Shown here: positions 35,075 to 43,069 of the stretch, one piece after another
How positions within the stretch are numbered: the stretch's first letter is position 1
How the letters are laid out: each line of letters starts with the position of its first letter
The notes under the pieces: generated by a model
The model's input: only the letters and a program-made list of their open reading frames with translations
Database searches by the model: none
Told to the model about the DNA's origin: nothing
Source of the DNA: Nitrosarchaeum koreense MY1
GTDB taxonomy: Archaea; Thermoproteota; Nitrososphaeria; Nitrososphaerales; Nitrosopumilaceae
NCBI RefSeq assembly: GCF_000220175.1
Contig: NZ_AFPU01000001.1
Span: 186,001-250,000 of the forward strand
Length of the DNA: 64,000 nucleotides
Direction of reading: 5' to 3'
Made by a program: the position numbers and the translations under genes

Positions 35075-35347
35075 ATGGGAAAAATCAAGATTAGAACCGG
35101 TAGGGGAACTGGAACCAGAGAAATTGATGACGATAAAAAAGGCTGGGCAGGCGACGAATACAAAAAAATTCAAGACGAAAAGAAAAAACAAGCCGCAAAT
35201 AGAATGATTCATACCGGTAGAGGAACTGGCTCAAAAAGACTAGGAGATTTACCAGATTCAAAACCAAGACCTTCAACCGAGGGTATGACCCGAATCACTG
35301 GTAGAGGAACAGGTTCAAGAAAGAGTACTAACAAAGGTTCATCATAG
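35075..35347 (+). CDS. TGRGTG-repeat basic protein of unknown function
   Basis: A 90-residue, highly basic, Gly/Lys/Arg-rich protein with no cysteine. A short motif occurs three times: TGRGTGTR at residues 8-15, TGRGTGSK at 47-54 and TGRGTGSR at 75-82. The segments between are charged and look disordered apart from a possible helix at 25-42 (AGDEYKKIQDEKKKQAAN). The composition suggests nucleic-acid or ribosome binding, loosely like RGG or AT-hook peptides, but the family is not one I recognise. The TATA-box spacing and ATG support a real gene with its own promoter. Confidence 0.8.
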   Translation: MGKIKIRTGRGTGTREIDDDKKGWAGDEYKKIQDEKKKQAANRMIHTGRGTGSKRLGDLPDSKPRPSTEGMTRITGRGTGSRKSTNKGSS

Positions 35348-35584
35348 AACCTCAATTTTCCTTTTTAATTTCGTATATGTTATTCAAATGTTATTTATTC
35401 ACTAAAAATCATCTTTGTGATATTCTGTAAAATTATTCAACCTATAACTACACTCATTTTATTATAATGTGTATTACTCACAAAATTTAGTATTAATTGA
35501 TATGATGCAATTATCTTATCTGGTATATTTTTTAAAATTGAAAACTATTTTTTTATAATATTCTGCAGTGAATATTATGTTGTT

Positions 35585-36601
35585 TTATCTACCAATCCAA
35601 CCCAGTTTTTTGAAATAAATAAACATCAATGCGACAGGTATTGTTGATGCCAAAATAATTAATATTAATACTGTATATGGTCCTAAAAATGATACTTGAT
35701 CATTTAACCCCCCTGGCAAATTTATATTCATCCCATAAAATGTTCCAATCACTGTTCCGGGAATTGCAAATGTAAAAATTATTGTTAATGCCGCAAGTAC
35801 TTTATTTGTTTTTTCAGTACTTAACATGAAGTCAGTATCTTTGTAAATTTCCATTGTCTCTCTAGATTCTTCCAGCGTTTCAATTACTTTATCAATATGA
35901 TCTATTACATCATCAAAATACAGTGATAGATCATCTTCCTCAGAAAATTTTTTAATATTTTTTGTAATTTCTAATACAAATTTCTTTAATGGATTTGCTA
36001 TTCGTCTCATTACATTAATTTCTCTTCTAAGTAAGGCTATACTTCTTGCAACAGATATTTTTTCATCAAAAACTTCATCTTCAAGATCATCTAAATTTGC
36101 AATTACTTTTCTTGATATATGTAAGAGTTCATCCACTAGAATGTCTATTATTTCATGGAGGAGATATTCTACGGATTTTCCTAATATTCTTTCTTTTCTA
36201 TGTGCATCTAAATCATTTTTACAAATATTTACTAAATCTACTAATGGCTTTAAATCCCCTTGATGAACTGTTATTAGAAAATCTTTTCCGATGAATATTG
36301 ATAACTGACTATTTCTTGAAATTCCCGGTTGTCTTAATAGAGATGGAAAATGTAATATCACAAAAAAATGATCCTGATAACTATCTAGTTTTGGAAGTTC
36401 TGATTTAGTCATACAGTCTTCAATGTTTAATGCATTCAAACGGTATGTTTCAGCTAATTTTTCAATATCACTTCTATCTGGATTTTGTAGATCAATCCAC
36501 AAAAATCTCTTACCCTCAACGGTTTCAATTTTTCTTTCTACAGGTACCGCTTGTGGTTTTTTCCCAACATGTAGTCTATTAGTAATGAATCCTTTTTTCA
36601 A
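35585..36601 (-). CDS. corA: CorA-family divalent cation transporter
   Basis: A pentameric Mg2+/Co2+ channel. The C-terminal two helices carry the selectivity motif FYGMNINLPGG (GMN near residue 294) and a basic end (FKKLGWIGR). The large N-terminal cytosolic funnel domain precedes it. Length (338 aa) is normal. The start is TTG at 36601, and a TATA-like CTTTAAATTTG lies about 27 nt upstream. It is the only obvious magnesium channel in the window. Confidence 0.93.
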   Translation of the reverse strand: MKKGFITNRLHVGKKPQAVPVERKIETVEGKRFLWIDLQNPDRSDIEKLAETYRLNALNIEDCMTKSELPKLDSYQDHFFVILHFPSLLRQPGISRNSQLSIFIGKDFLITVHQGDLKPLVDLVNICKNDLDAHRKERILGKSVEYLLHEIIDILVDELLHISRKVIANLDDLEDEVFDEKISVARSIALLRREINVMRRIANPLKKFVLEITKNIKKFSEEDDLSLYFDDVIDHIDKVIETLEESRETMEIYKDTDFMLSTEKTNKVLAALTIIFTFAIPGTVIGTFYGMNINLPGGLNDQVSFLGPYTVLILIILASTIPVALMFIYFKKLGWIGR

Positions 36602-36698
36602 GTTGAATGGTAACTCGATTTAACAAATTTAAAGCGATCGCTTTTTTCCCTATTTTTTTATAATTTTCATGAATTTGATTCTTTTCTAGAATTTTATG

Positions 36699-36779
36699 CT
36701 ATTTCCATGGAAGAAAGAAATTGACGCCAATCCATGTAAGCCCAATTGTTATTCCCATAGCTATCCACCAAAATCTCAT
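36699..36779 (-). CDS. 26-aa single-helix membrane peptide
   Basis: A short frame from ATG at 36779 encodes MRFWWIAMGITIGLTWIGVN and a Phe/Pro/Trp/Lys end. It is one hydrophobic helix with a positive N-terminus, four Trp, and a lysine at the end. A TATA-like GATTTATTAT (36801-36810) is centred 26 nt before the ATG, the same spacing as verified genes here. Such peptides often accompany respiratory complexes, but nothing identifies a partner. Confidence 0.5.
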   Translation of the reverse strand: MRFWWIAMGITIGLTWIGVNFFLPWK

Positions 36780-36800
36780 GACTATAAATTCTGTTAGTTA

Positions 36801-36810
36801 ATAATAAATC
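36801..36810 (-). promoter_or_regulatory. TATA-like box for the 26-aa peptide
   Basis: GATTTATTAT on the minus strand, centred 26 nt upstream of the ATG at 36779. Confidence 0.4.
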
Positions 36811-36875
36811 TACAGGCTAATTTTCAATGAGATAAATCAAAGATTATTACGGGATAAACAATTTTTTATTCTTGT

Positions 36876-36948
36876 GGCCCTCGTAGTACAGTGGCTAGTA
36901 TAGGGGACTGTGGATCCCCGGACAGGGGTTCGATTCCCCTCGAGGGCC
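36876..36948 (+). tRNA. tRNA-His (GTG)
   Basis: The acceptor GCCCTCG/CGAGGGC, anticodon arm GGGGA-CTGTGGA-TCCCC (anticodon GTG) and T-arm with loop TTCGATT are all perfect. The G at 36876 is the extra G-1 that marks tRNA-His, opposite discriminator C at 36948. CCA is not encoded, unlike in tRNA-Glu. Confidence 0.95.
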
Positions 36949-36954
36949 TACAAA

Positions 36955-36962
36955 TTTTTTTT
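36955..36962 (+). terminator. Oligo-T terminator of tRNA-His
   Basis: Eight consecutive T residues start seven bases after the tRNA end. Oligo-T tracts are sufficient to terminate archaeal RNA polymerase. Confidence 0.45.
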
Positions 36963-36968
36963 ATGATT

Positions 36969-37079
36969 TTAACCTACAATTTCTCGTGCAATTCTGTCAT
37001 GACATGAGCATTTACAAAATCTGTAAAAATTTCCATCATGTTCTGAATTGCAAGTATTGCAACCTTTACCTTCTGCCAT
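36969..37079 (-). CDS. 36-aa Cys-rich mini-protein
   Basis: The frame from ATG at 37079 encodes MAEGKGCNTCNSEHDGNFYR followed by FCKCSCHDRIAREIVG. CNTC and CKCSCH give five cysteines and two histidines in 36 residues, enough for one zinc site. A TATA-like AAAAATATC lies about 27 nt upstream on the minus strand. I do not recognise a family. Confidence 0.55.
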   Translation of the reverse strand: MAEGKGCNTCNSEHDGNFYRFCKCSCHDRIAREIVG

Positions 37080-37129
37080 TTTTGCAGTTTTTATAATTGT
37101 GATATTTTTATTTTTTGGTAAATTACTTT

Positions 37130-37477
37130 TTAAAAAATGCCATATTTGCTTGATTCCATTTCTTCTTTTATTGCCAGCTTAAATCTGGGTATTTTACCTT
37201 CTAAATTACTTGTAAGCCAAGATAGAAATTTTTTTTCTAAACCCTTCCCTTTGAATTTATCAAAATCAACTCCCATCTGATCAGCTAGTTTTTCTACTAA
37301 TGTTTTATTAACACTAACAACAAAAAAGTGCCATCCAAAAGCAAATTCAGAATCTGTCATAACAAAATCATCTTGGCTGTGAACCATTTCTTCCAAAAGT
37401 GAAAGCTGGTTTGTTATTGCCTTACTTGTTTTATCATAATCTATTGCAGATACATTAATGTTAATTCTATCCATCAT
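37130..37477 (-). CDS. Hypothetical protein
   Basis: About 115 residues from ATG at 37477 (MMDRININVSAIDYDKTSK), with a mixed alpha/beta composition and a Lys/Glu-rich C-terminal half. The frame extends upstream to a TTG at 37516, but a TATA-like run (37495-37505) about 26 nt before 37477 favours the later start. FAFGWHFFVVSVNK is the most distinctive stretch. No family recognised. It lies downstream of the methyltransferase gene on the same strand, but probably has its own promoter. Confidence 0.65.
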   Translation of the reverse strand: MMDRININVSAIDYDKTSKAITNQLSLLEEMVHSQDDFVMTDSEFAFGWHFFVVSVNKTLVEKLADQMGVDFDKFKGKGLEKKFLSWLTSNLEGKIPRFKLAIKEEMESSKYGIF

Positions 37478-37517
37478 GATTCTATATGATTTACATAAAA
37501 TAAAAGGATTGCACAAA

Positions 37518-38276
37518 TTATTTTAAAAGATGTTCAAAATCAATATTGAAATGAGTTTTCATTATGTCTATGTACGTTTTAATGGATTCCGGGATTTTCT
37601 CTCCACACGATACTCCTAAATTCTTTGCATTAATCCAAATTACTAGAGTTTGAATAATTGTCAAAAATCTATCATTTTCAACTTCTGGAGTACTGATAGC
37701 TTTTGTATATCTCTCAGCAAATTCCCATGCTGTTACAAAATCTACACATTTTACTCCAAAAACTGCTAATACTTGTTCTTGTAAACTATTTGCTTTTTTA
37801 AAAGGAACTAAATTAATTATGTATGGAAATTTTACTTTTTCAGGAAGGCAATCTGACAATGGCCCCCAAATTGTAATTATTCTTGTCCCTGCTTTTAGAT
37901 CTTTAAATTTATTCATCATATTATTGATGATATCTTCATTTGTAAACCAAAACAAAATTGCGGTAGCATCAGAAATGTCCACATTTTGTATGTCATCACA
38001 AATTAATTTACCTTGTATCTTATTTTTATCTAGAATATTTTTTGCTAGTTTAATTTTTTCTGGATTGTTATCAACACCTACAGCTTTTTTCACCTGATAT
38101 TCTTTTAATGCTATGGAGATTCCAGTTCCATCTCCACATCCAAGATGATAAAAAATATCATTTTTTTCTAATTTTAAAAAATTAAAAATATCTCTAAATG
38201 ATTTCTCTGGTAATTGAACTTCTTCTCCACTAACTATGCTTTCGGGTAATGATTTGAGATATTCTTCTATTTTCAA
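37518..38276 (-). CDS. Class I SAM-dependent methyltransferase-like protein
   Basis: A 252-residue protein with the Rossmann-fold motif I FYHLGCGDGTGISIAL at about residues 42-57, an acidic motif II (AVGVDNNPEKI) and the following ICDDIQNVDISDA. These support a SAM methyltransferase resembling the generic DOT1-like/protein-methyltransferase group; the substrate is not indicated. The start is TTG. The C-terminal 100 residues are helical and unlike common families. Confidence 0.75.
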   Translation of the reverse strand: MKIEEYLKSLPESIVSGEEVQLPEKSFRDIFNFLKLEKNDIFYHLGCGDGTGISIALKEYQVKKAVGVDNNPEKIKLAKNILDKNKIQGKLICDDIQNVDISDATAILFWFTNEDIINNMMNKFKDLKAGTRIITIWGPLSDCLPEKVKFPYIINLVPFKKANSLQEQVLAVFGVKCVDFVTAWEFAERYTKAISTPEVENDRFLTIIQTLVIWINAKNLGVSCGEKIPESIKTYIDIMKTHFNIDFEHLLK

Positions 38277-38301
38277 TATTATGATTAAAACTACACTTGA
38301 A

Positions 38302-38571
38302 TTATTCTCTTATGCTTTCAAGTTTTGAAACTGCTTGCCATAACTGTGTTCTTACATATGAGGGCATATTTGGATCTTGTGTAACATCATCAAGTAAACT
38401 TATTGTATTGTTTGCTCTTACTGACAATGAATATTCTTCATTATTTAATTCTGCTATTAAATCTGTAATTGACTTTTTAATTGTCTTTGGCGTTGAATGA
38501 CTTGTAGCAATTTGATTTAATGTTTCAATTGCTTCTTTCATTGATTCTTTGTTTTGTTTTTCATCAGCCAT
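38302..38571 (-). CDS. UPF0147 family protein
   Basis: An 89-residue all-helical archaeal protein matching the UPF0147 pattern: TPKTIKKSITDLIAELN, SLSVRANNTISLLDDVTQDPNMPSYVRTQLWQAVSKLE. The family is widespread in archaea but uncharacterised; HEAT-like packing and chromatin or RNA association have been suggested only by general resemblance. It lies downstream of the Rieske gene on the same strand. Confidence 0.88.
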   Translation of the reverse strand: MADEKQNKESMKEAIETLNQIATSHSTPKTIKKSITDLIAELNNEEYSLSVRANNTISLLDDVTQDPNMPSYVRTQLWQAVSKLESIRE

Positions 38572-38607
38572 TTTTTACACCATTTAATGTTAATTTGAGG
38601 TATATAG

Positions 38608-38916
38608 TCACATCTCTAGAAATATGTTATCTGACTCTATTGATACGTTATATGATGCTACATCTCTAATTTTAGCTGGGAATTTAACTAATTTACCAGT
38701 TTTACAATCAAATTGGGCTCCATGCCATCCACAAATCACATTACAGCCATCTAATTTTCCCTCTGAGAGACTTGAACCAGAATGAGTACATGAATCATCC
38801 ATGGCACAATATGCACCGTCAACATTTGCAACCATTATTTCTTTACCGTCAATTGACACTTTGATCATTTTTCCAGGAGGAACATCTGCTGTTTTTCCGA
38901 CTATAATTTTACCCAT
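38608..38916 (-). CDS. Rieske [2Fe-2S] ferredoxin-like protein
   Basis: A 102-residue soluble Rieske protein of the small ferredoxin type. The cluster ligands are Cys43-x-His45 and Cys62-x2-His65 (SCTHSGS, CGWHGAQFDC). There is no membrane anchor or signal peptide, so it is an electron carrier rather than a bc1-type subunit. Partners could be an oxygenase or a reductase; none is adjacent. It is divergent from the acetyltransferase gene, with 39 bases between. Confidence 0.93.
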   Translation of the reverse strand: MGKIIVGKTADVPPGKMIKVSIDGKEIMVANVDGAYCAMDDSCTHSGSSLSEGKLDGCNVICGWHGAQFDCKTGKLVKFPAKIRDVASYNVSIESDNIFLEM

Positions 38917-38955
38917 TATCGTTTTTAATCAATCATTCTTAATATTTTTTCGTAT

Positions 38956-39744
38956 ATGTGTACAATTATGATAAGAAATGCAGTTGATTCAGATAAATCT
39001 GTAATACTGAACTTTTGTCATAATACTTTTTCATGGGGTGATTATATTCAAGATGTCTGGAATTCTTGGTTGTCTGAAGATAATTTATTCATTGTAGAGA
39101 AAGAGCATCCAATTGGTATGACTCATGCATTTTTCTCTAAAAATCAAGTATGGATTGAAGGAATCCGAATTAATCCAGATTTTCGTAGACAAGGTTTCGC
39201 TAAAAAATTAGTCCAACATGTAGAATTAATTGCTAAAGAAAAACAAATTCCATTTTCTTTTATGTTAATAGATGTTAAAAATCACAAATCTCTTTCAATG
39301 GCAAAAAACCTTGGTTATGGTATATTTCAAACCTGGAATTTTTATTCACTTCTTCCTCAGATTAATAATAGTCATGAAATTCAATTTGGCAATAGTTTTG
39401 ATCAATCAAAAATTCCTCATTATGTAAAATCTTGGAGATGGTTGCCTTTAGATAAAAAAACCATATTGTATTTTTACAAACAAAACAAAATAATTTTTTC
39501 AGATAAATCCGGTCCAATTTCTATTGCAGTTCTAACTGATTCTGAGCATTTTGATAAAATTTTGATTGTAACTTTAATTTCTGGCTCATTATCCAATACA
39601 TTAGATCTAATTTTATACATACAAAACTATGGAGCGGAAAACAAATATCAAAAAATACAAATTTTAACTAGAGCCAAATTATCTACAATAAACACATTAG
39701 AACACAAAATTACATTTAATCTAATGAAAAAATCTTTGGTCTAA
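38956..39744 (+). CDS. GNAT family acetyltransferase with extra C-terminal domain
   Basis: Residues 5-130 form a GNAT domain: IRNAVDSDKSVI, VWIEGIRINPDFRRQGFAKKLV with the acetyl-CoA loop RRQGFAKK, and NHKSLSMAKNLGYG. A 130-residue C-terminal part (mixed alpha/beta, Lys-rich) follows without a recognised domain. ATG at 38956 is the first start; a TTAATATTT element points to ATG 38968 (MIRNAV) as the leaderless start. It overlaps the FAH gene by four bases in the opposite direction. Confidence 0.82.
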   Translation: MCTIMIRNAVDSDKSVILNFCHNTFSWGDYIQDVWNSWLSEDNLFIVEKEHPIGMTHAFFSKNQVWIEGIRINPDFRRQGFAKKLVQHVELIAKEKQIPFSFMLIDVKNHKSLSMAKNLGYGIFQTWNFYSLLPQINNSHEIQFGNSFDQSKIPHYVKSWRWLPLDKKTILYFYKQNKIIFSDKSGPISIAVLTDSEHFDKILIVTLISGSLSNTLDLILYIQNYGAENKYQKIQILTRAKLSTINTLEHKITFNLMKKSLV

Positions 39745-40610
39745 TTCTCATTTACAAATCTGATTGTATTTTTTAAAATACCTAAATTCTCAATTTCCAT
39801 CTCTACTTTATCCCCATTTTTAAGAAATACTGCATTAGGTTTGTTCAGCATTACTCCTGCTGGAGTTCCAGTTGAAATGATGTCCCCTTTTTCTAGAGTC
39901 ATAACCTTACTTAATCTCGAAACTATTTCTGGTATTTTTATGAACATGTTACTTGTAGATGAATTCTGTCGTATCTCCCCATTAATTTTGGTTGTTAATT
40001 TTAAGTTCTGTGGATCTTTGATTTCATCTGCCGTTGTTATCCATGGTCCAGATGGTGCAAATGTATCAAAACTTTTCCCTCTAGTGAATTGCTTGTCTTT
40101 AAACTGAATATCGCGTGCAGATACATCGTTTAGTATCATATATCCAAATATTGCATCTACAGCTTGCTTTTCATTGATGTTTTTACAATTTTTACCTATA
40201 ATCAAAGCTAATTCAACTTCATAATCCAACTGCGTAACAAAGTCTGGGCAAATTATGTCAGAACCTGTACCGTTTAAAGCAGTTCTAGGTTTTAGGACTA
40301 TGGCAGGTTCATCAGGTGGCGATAAATTCTGTTCTTTTGCATGATCTATATAATTAAAAGCTAAACATATTATTTTATTTGGATTTGGAATTGGACTTAA
40401 TAATTTAAATTTTGAAATGTTTTCTTCGTATGGTAGAGTATCAATTTTATCTTTGATTTCATCAAACCATCCATCAAAAAGAAAATCCTTGATACTTTGT
40501 GGAATTGGAACTCCTGTTTGATAAGTTATTTCATCCTTTGTTGCAACTCTATCTCCTTTTACAAAACCATATGTTTCATTATTTTCATGAACTAATCTTG
40601 CTATCTTCAT
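39741..40610 (-). CDS. Fumarylacetoacetate hydrolase family protein
   Basis: A Mg2+-dependent C-C hydrolase, decarboxylase or acylpyruvase of 289 aa. The FAH core is complete: ICLAFNYIDHAKE, the metal-binding LDYEVELALIIGK (E-x-E), NDVSARDIQF, TRGKSFDTFAPSGPW, and GDIISTGTPAGVM. Typical substrates are acylpyruvates or oxaloacetate-like compounds; substrate is not predictable here. It lies 11 bases downstream of the GluRS gene on the same strand, so probably cotranscribed with it. Confidence 0.9.
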   Translation of the reverse strand: MKIARLVHENNETYGFVKGDRVATKDEITYQTGVPIPQSIKDFLFDGWFDEIKDKIDTLPYEENISKFKLLSPIPNPNKIICLAFNYIDHAKEQNLSPPDEPAIVLKPRTALNGTGSDIICPDFVTQLDYEVELALIIGKNCKNINEKQAVDAIFGYMILNDVSARDIQFKDKQFTRGKSFDTFAPSGPWITTADEIKDPQNLKLTTKINGEIRQNSSTSNMFIKIPEIVSRLSKVMTLEKGDIISTGTPAGVMLNKPNAVFLKNGDKVEMEIENLGILKNTIRFVNEN

Positions 40611-40621
40611 AATTTTCTCAC

Positions 40622-42328
40622 TTACTTGTGTGTAAAAATTGCCTGATTTTGTGAATCTTTTCTACAATATCCAAATCTAACAAATTGTATTTCTTCACCA
40701 TCTTTTAATTCTAAATAATGGGGTTCTGTATAAACCTCTAATTCTTCTAAACTATCTTCATTAAATTTTTCATCAATAAACAATTGTTTTGGAATAAGAA
40801 TTTTGATCATGTGGGCATCTTTCTGTGGAATCCATTGTATTTTTTGTATGTCTGAATTAGATTCACCTTCCATAAATTCTCCTAATAACTCTCCATTATT
40901 TTTTGATATTTTGATATTGCCTAATCCTAACAATCTGATTTGAGTACCTTTCATATTTTCAACGTCTTCTCCTGAAATGTAGAAATTCTCATCAATGTTG
41001 ATTTTTCTTTTACCCATATTCTTTATTGGGTGATTGGCAATTTCTACAAATGAAAATGGTAATTTTTTAATTGTAAGTTTTTTTGGTTTGCTTACCATGA
41101 ATAATCTAATACTATCCGCATCGACAAATTTTCTGTTAAATGACTCAAGAGCATCAAATGGTGCTAATGTATTTGCTTTAGTTAATCCTAATGATAAGAT
41201 GAATTTTTTTATTGCTTCTGGTTTAATCCCTCTTCTTCTAAGTGACTCTAAAGTAGGTAATCTTGGATCATCATACCACGATACTTTACCTTCTTCAATC
41301 AATGGTTTAAGAATTCTTTTTGATATTGGCATTCCTTTGAATTCAAGTCTAGAAAAGAAATCTTGATATGGTTTTCGCATATTTAGTGCATCTAAAATAG
41401 CATCTATCAGCTCTTTTCTTAATTCAAATTCCTTTGAACGAAATGCATGGGTTACACCATCAATACTATCCTCTATTGCAACAGCAAAATCATAACTTGG
41501 CCAAACTCGATATTTGTTTCCAAGTGTGTAATGTTTTTCTTCTATTATTCTAAACAATACTGGATCTCTCATTACTGCATTATCTGCCTTCATATCTCCT
41601 CGAAATCTTACAATTGCATCTCCAGGCTTAAATTTGCTAAACATTTTCTCCCATCCTTTATTACTTTGTTTAATATCTCCTCTACTACATTTACAAGCTA
41701 TACGCTCCCGTCTATTTTCACTAATATCCTCTCTTTTACAAGTACAAACGTAAGCCTTTCCAGAATTAATTAGTTCTATACCTTTTTCATAAAATATTTC
41801 CATATCATCTGAAGTATTTTTTATCACATCAAATTTTATTCCTAACCAGTCTAACCCAACTTTAATTGCAGCATGATATTCCATTCTTTCAGCTTCTGGA
41901 TTAGTATCATCCATTCTTAAAATGAATTTTCCACCATACATTTTTGCATATTCTGCATTAATGATAGCTGCTTTAGCATGTCCTATGTGTGGATATCCGT
42001 TAGGTTCTGGTGGAAATCGAGTAATTACTTTTCCATACTCTGCATTTTTTAGTGGAGGAAGCCCTTCTCTTTCTTCAGTTTTTTCCTTTGGGATTAAAAT
42101 ATCTGGAAAATTTTCTTCAATCTCTTTTCTTTGTTCTTCAAATGATAATTGATTAATTTCAGAAACAATTGTCTTAATCTCTTCAGATATTTCTTTTACT
42201 CTTGTTCTAAACTCTGGTTTTGTTCCTAGGATCTTTGCTAATACAATTTTATCCTGAGTTTTTCCTTCATGTTCAAATGCATTTTGTAAAGCTATTTTTC
42301 GAATCTCTTTTTTTGTTTCTTCGTCCAA
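40622..42328 (-). CDS. gltX: Glutamyl-tRNA synthetase, archaeal type
   Basis: Charges tRNA-Glu, and probably tRNA-Gln for later amidation since archaea use GatDE. Class I motifs are FPPEPNGYPHIGHAKAA (HIGH box) and MPISKRIL (KMSKS-like). The N-terminal 90-residue helical domain and the C-terminal beta-barrel anticodon domain, shared with GlnRS, are both present. Length is 568 aa. The start is TTG at 42328. It also feeds the HemA reaction, because Glu-tRNA is the substrate of glutamyl-tRNA reductase. Confidence 0.95.
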   Translation of the reverse strand: MDEETKKEIRKIALQNAFEHEGKTQDKIVLAKILGTKPEFRTRVKEISEEIKTIVSEINQLSFEEQRKEIEENFPDILIPKEKTEEREGLPPLKNAEYGKVITRFPPEPNGYPHIGHAKAAIINAEYAKMYGGKFILRMDDTNPEAERMEYHAAIKVGLDWLGIKFDVIKNTSDDMEIFYEKGIELINSGKAYVCTCKREDISENRRERIACKCSRGDIKQSNKGWEKMFSKFKPGDAIVRFRGDMKADNAVMRDPVLFRIIEEKHYTLGNKYRVWPSYDFAVAIEDSIDGVTHAFRSKEFELRKELIDAILDALNMRKPYQDFFSRLEFKGMPISKRILKPLIEEGKVSWYDDPRLPTLESLRRRGIKPEAIKKFILSLGLTKANTLAPFDALESFNRKFVDADSIRLFMVSKPKKLTIKKLPFSFVEIANHPIKNMGKRKINIDENFYISGEDVENMKGTQIRLLGLGNIKISKNNGELLGEFMEGESNSDIQKIQWIPQKDAHMIKILIPKQLFIDEKFNEDSLEELEVYTEPHYLELKDGEEIQFVRFGYCRKDSQNQAIFTHK

Positions 42329-42447
42329 AGTATCTACCTATGTCTTGCTGTTTGCATTGCCTTTTTTATACTCTGTCTGATTTTAGGTAGATTCTCAATA
42401 TTTTTCACGTACAGAAAAAATTCTTGGGTTTATTCTAAAATTCAATG

Positions 42448-42639
42448 TTATTTCATTTTCTGTATTGGAATTTCTAATAATTTACACCTAGAGTCAATTA
42501 ACATACATTGTGAATGAATTTGCTCAACGGTGATAAATCCACATTTATGACAAAAAAATTCATTTTCTTTCTTACAAACACTGCATTTTTTATTCACTTC
42601 TAGTGTTTCACCACACTTTCTACATGACTCTATTCTCAT
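42448..42639 (-). CDS. Small double zinc-ribbon protein
   Basis: A 63-residue protein with four CxxC-type pairs: CRKC, CSVC, CHKC and later single cysteines (QC, RC). The first three pairs would make one and a half ribbons, reminiscent of ribosome- or RNA-polymerase-associated zinc proteins. The remainder is a short basic tail. Family not recognised. Upstream (higher coordinates) is an unrelated divergent membrane peptide. Confidence 0.65.
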   Translation of the reverse strand: MRIESCRKCGETLEVNKKCSVCKKENEFFCHKCGFITVEQIHSQCMLIDSRCKLLEIPIQKMK

Positions 42640-42716
42640 TAATTTTCCAATCTCTTTAAACTACATTATACTTGGTCAGCTAGCAAGCTTACTTGTGTGA
42701 TCTATGATTTACTCTA

Positions 42717-42725
42717 CTCTATAAT
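42717..42725 (+). promoter_or_regulatory. TATA-like box for the 49-aa membrane protein
   Basis: CTCTATAAT is centred 26 nt before the ATG at 42747. Confidence 0.45.
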
Positions 42726-42746
42726 CTGCTAATGTATACTATAATC

Positions 42747-42896
42747 ATGACAACAAAACTTGTTCAGGAAAACAATACCTGGAACAAAATGGTTCATGCA
42801 CCATTCAAAAAAGTCGTAAAATTCGATCTTATTTGCATGGGTCTTGGAATCATGATGGGTATTGGAATGGGCGCTTACTTGGTTGCAGGAGCATAA
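42747..42896 (+). CDS. 49-aa single-pass membrane protein
   Basis: The frame from ATG at 42747 encodes a polar N-terminus (MTTKLVQENNTWNKMVHAPF) followed by KKVVKFD and one Gly/Met-rich helix (LICMGLGIMMGIGMGAYLVA). GxxxG-type packing suggests assembly into a larger complex. A TATA-like box lies at the expected distance and a T-run follows the stop. The helical signature resembles small accessory subunits of respiratory complexes, but this is only a structural impression. No family recognised. Confidence 0.7.
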   Translation: MTTKLVQENNTWNKMVHAPFKKVVKFDLICMGLGIMMGIGMGAYLVAGA

Positions 42897-43069
42897 CCTC
42901 CTCACCAAATTTTTTATGTACTGTAACATATGATGATTATTGAATTTTGATCAAAAATTTGTTATCTAAATAAGAATGATCTGTTTAAAATAGAAAAACT
43001 TGAAAAATTATTAAAATAACCACAAGATATCTGCAATTATTTTTAACCAGCGATAAAGATGATTAATTG

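Noticed and set aside
35348-35584. Gap considered for a structured RNA or small gene
   Set aside because: AT-rich, no frame with a promoter, no cloverleaf or C/D arrangement; nothing supportable.
42729-42929. Minus-strand 66-codon frame
   Set aside because: Antisense to the 49-aa membrane protein, which has the better promoter and composition.
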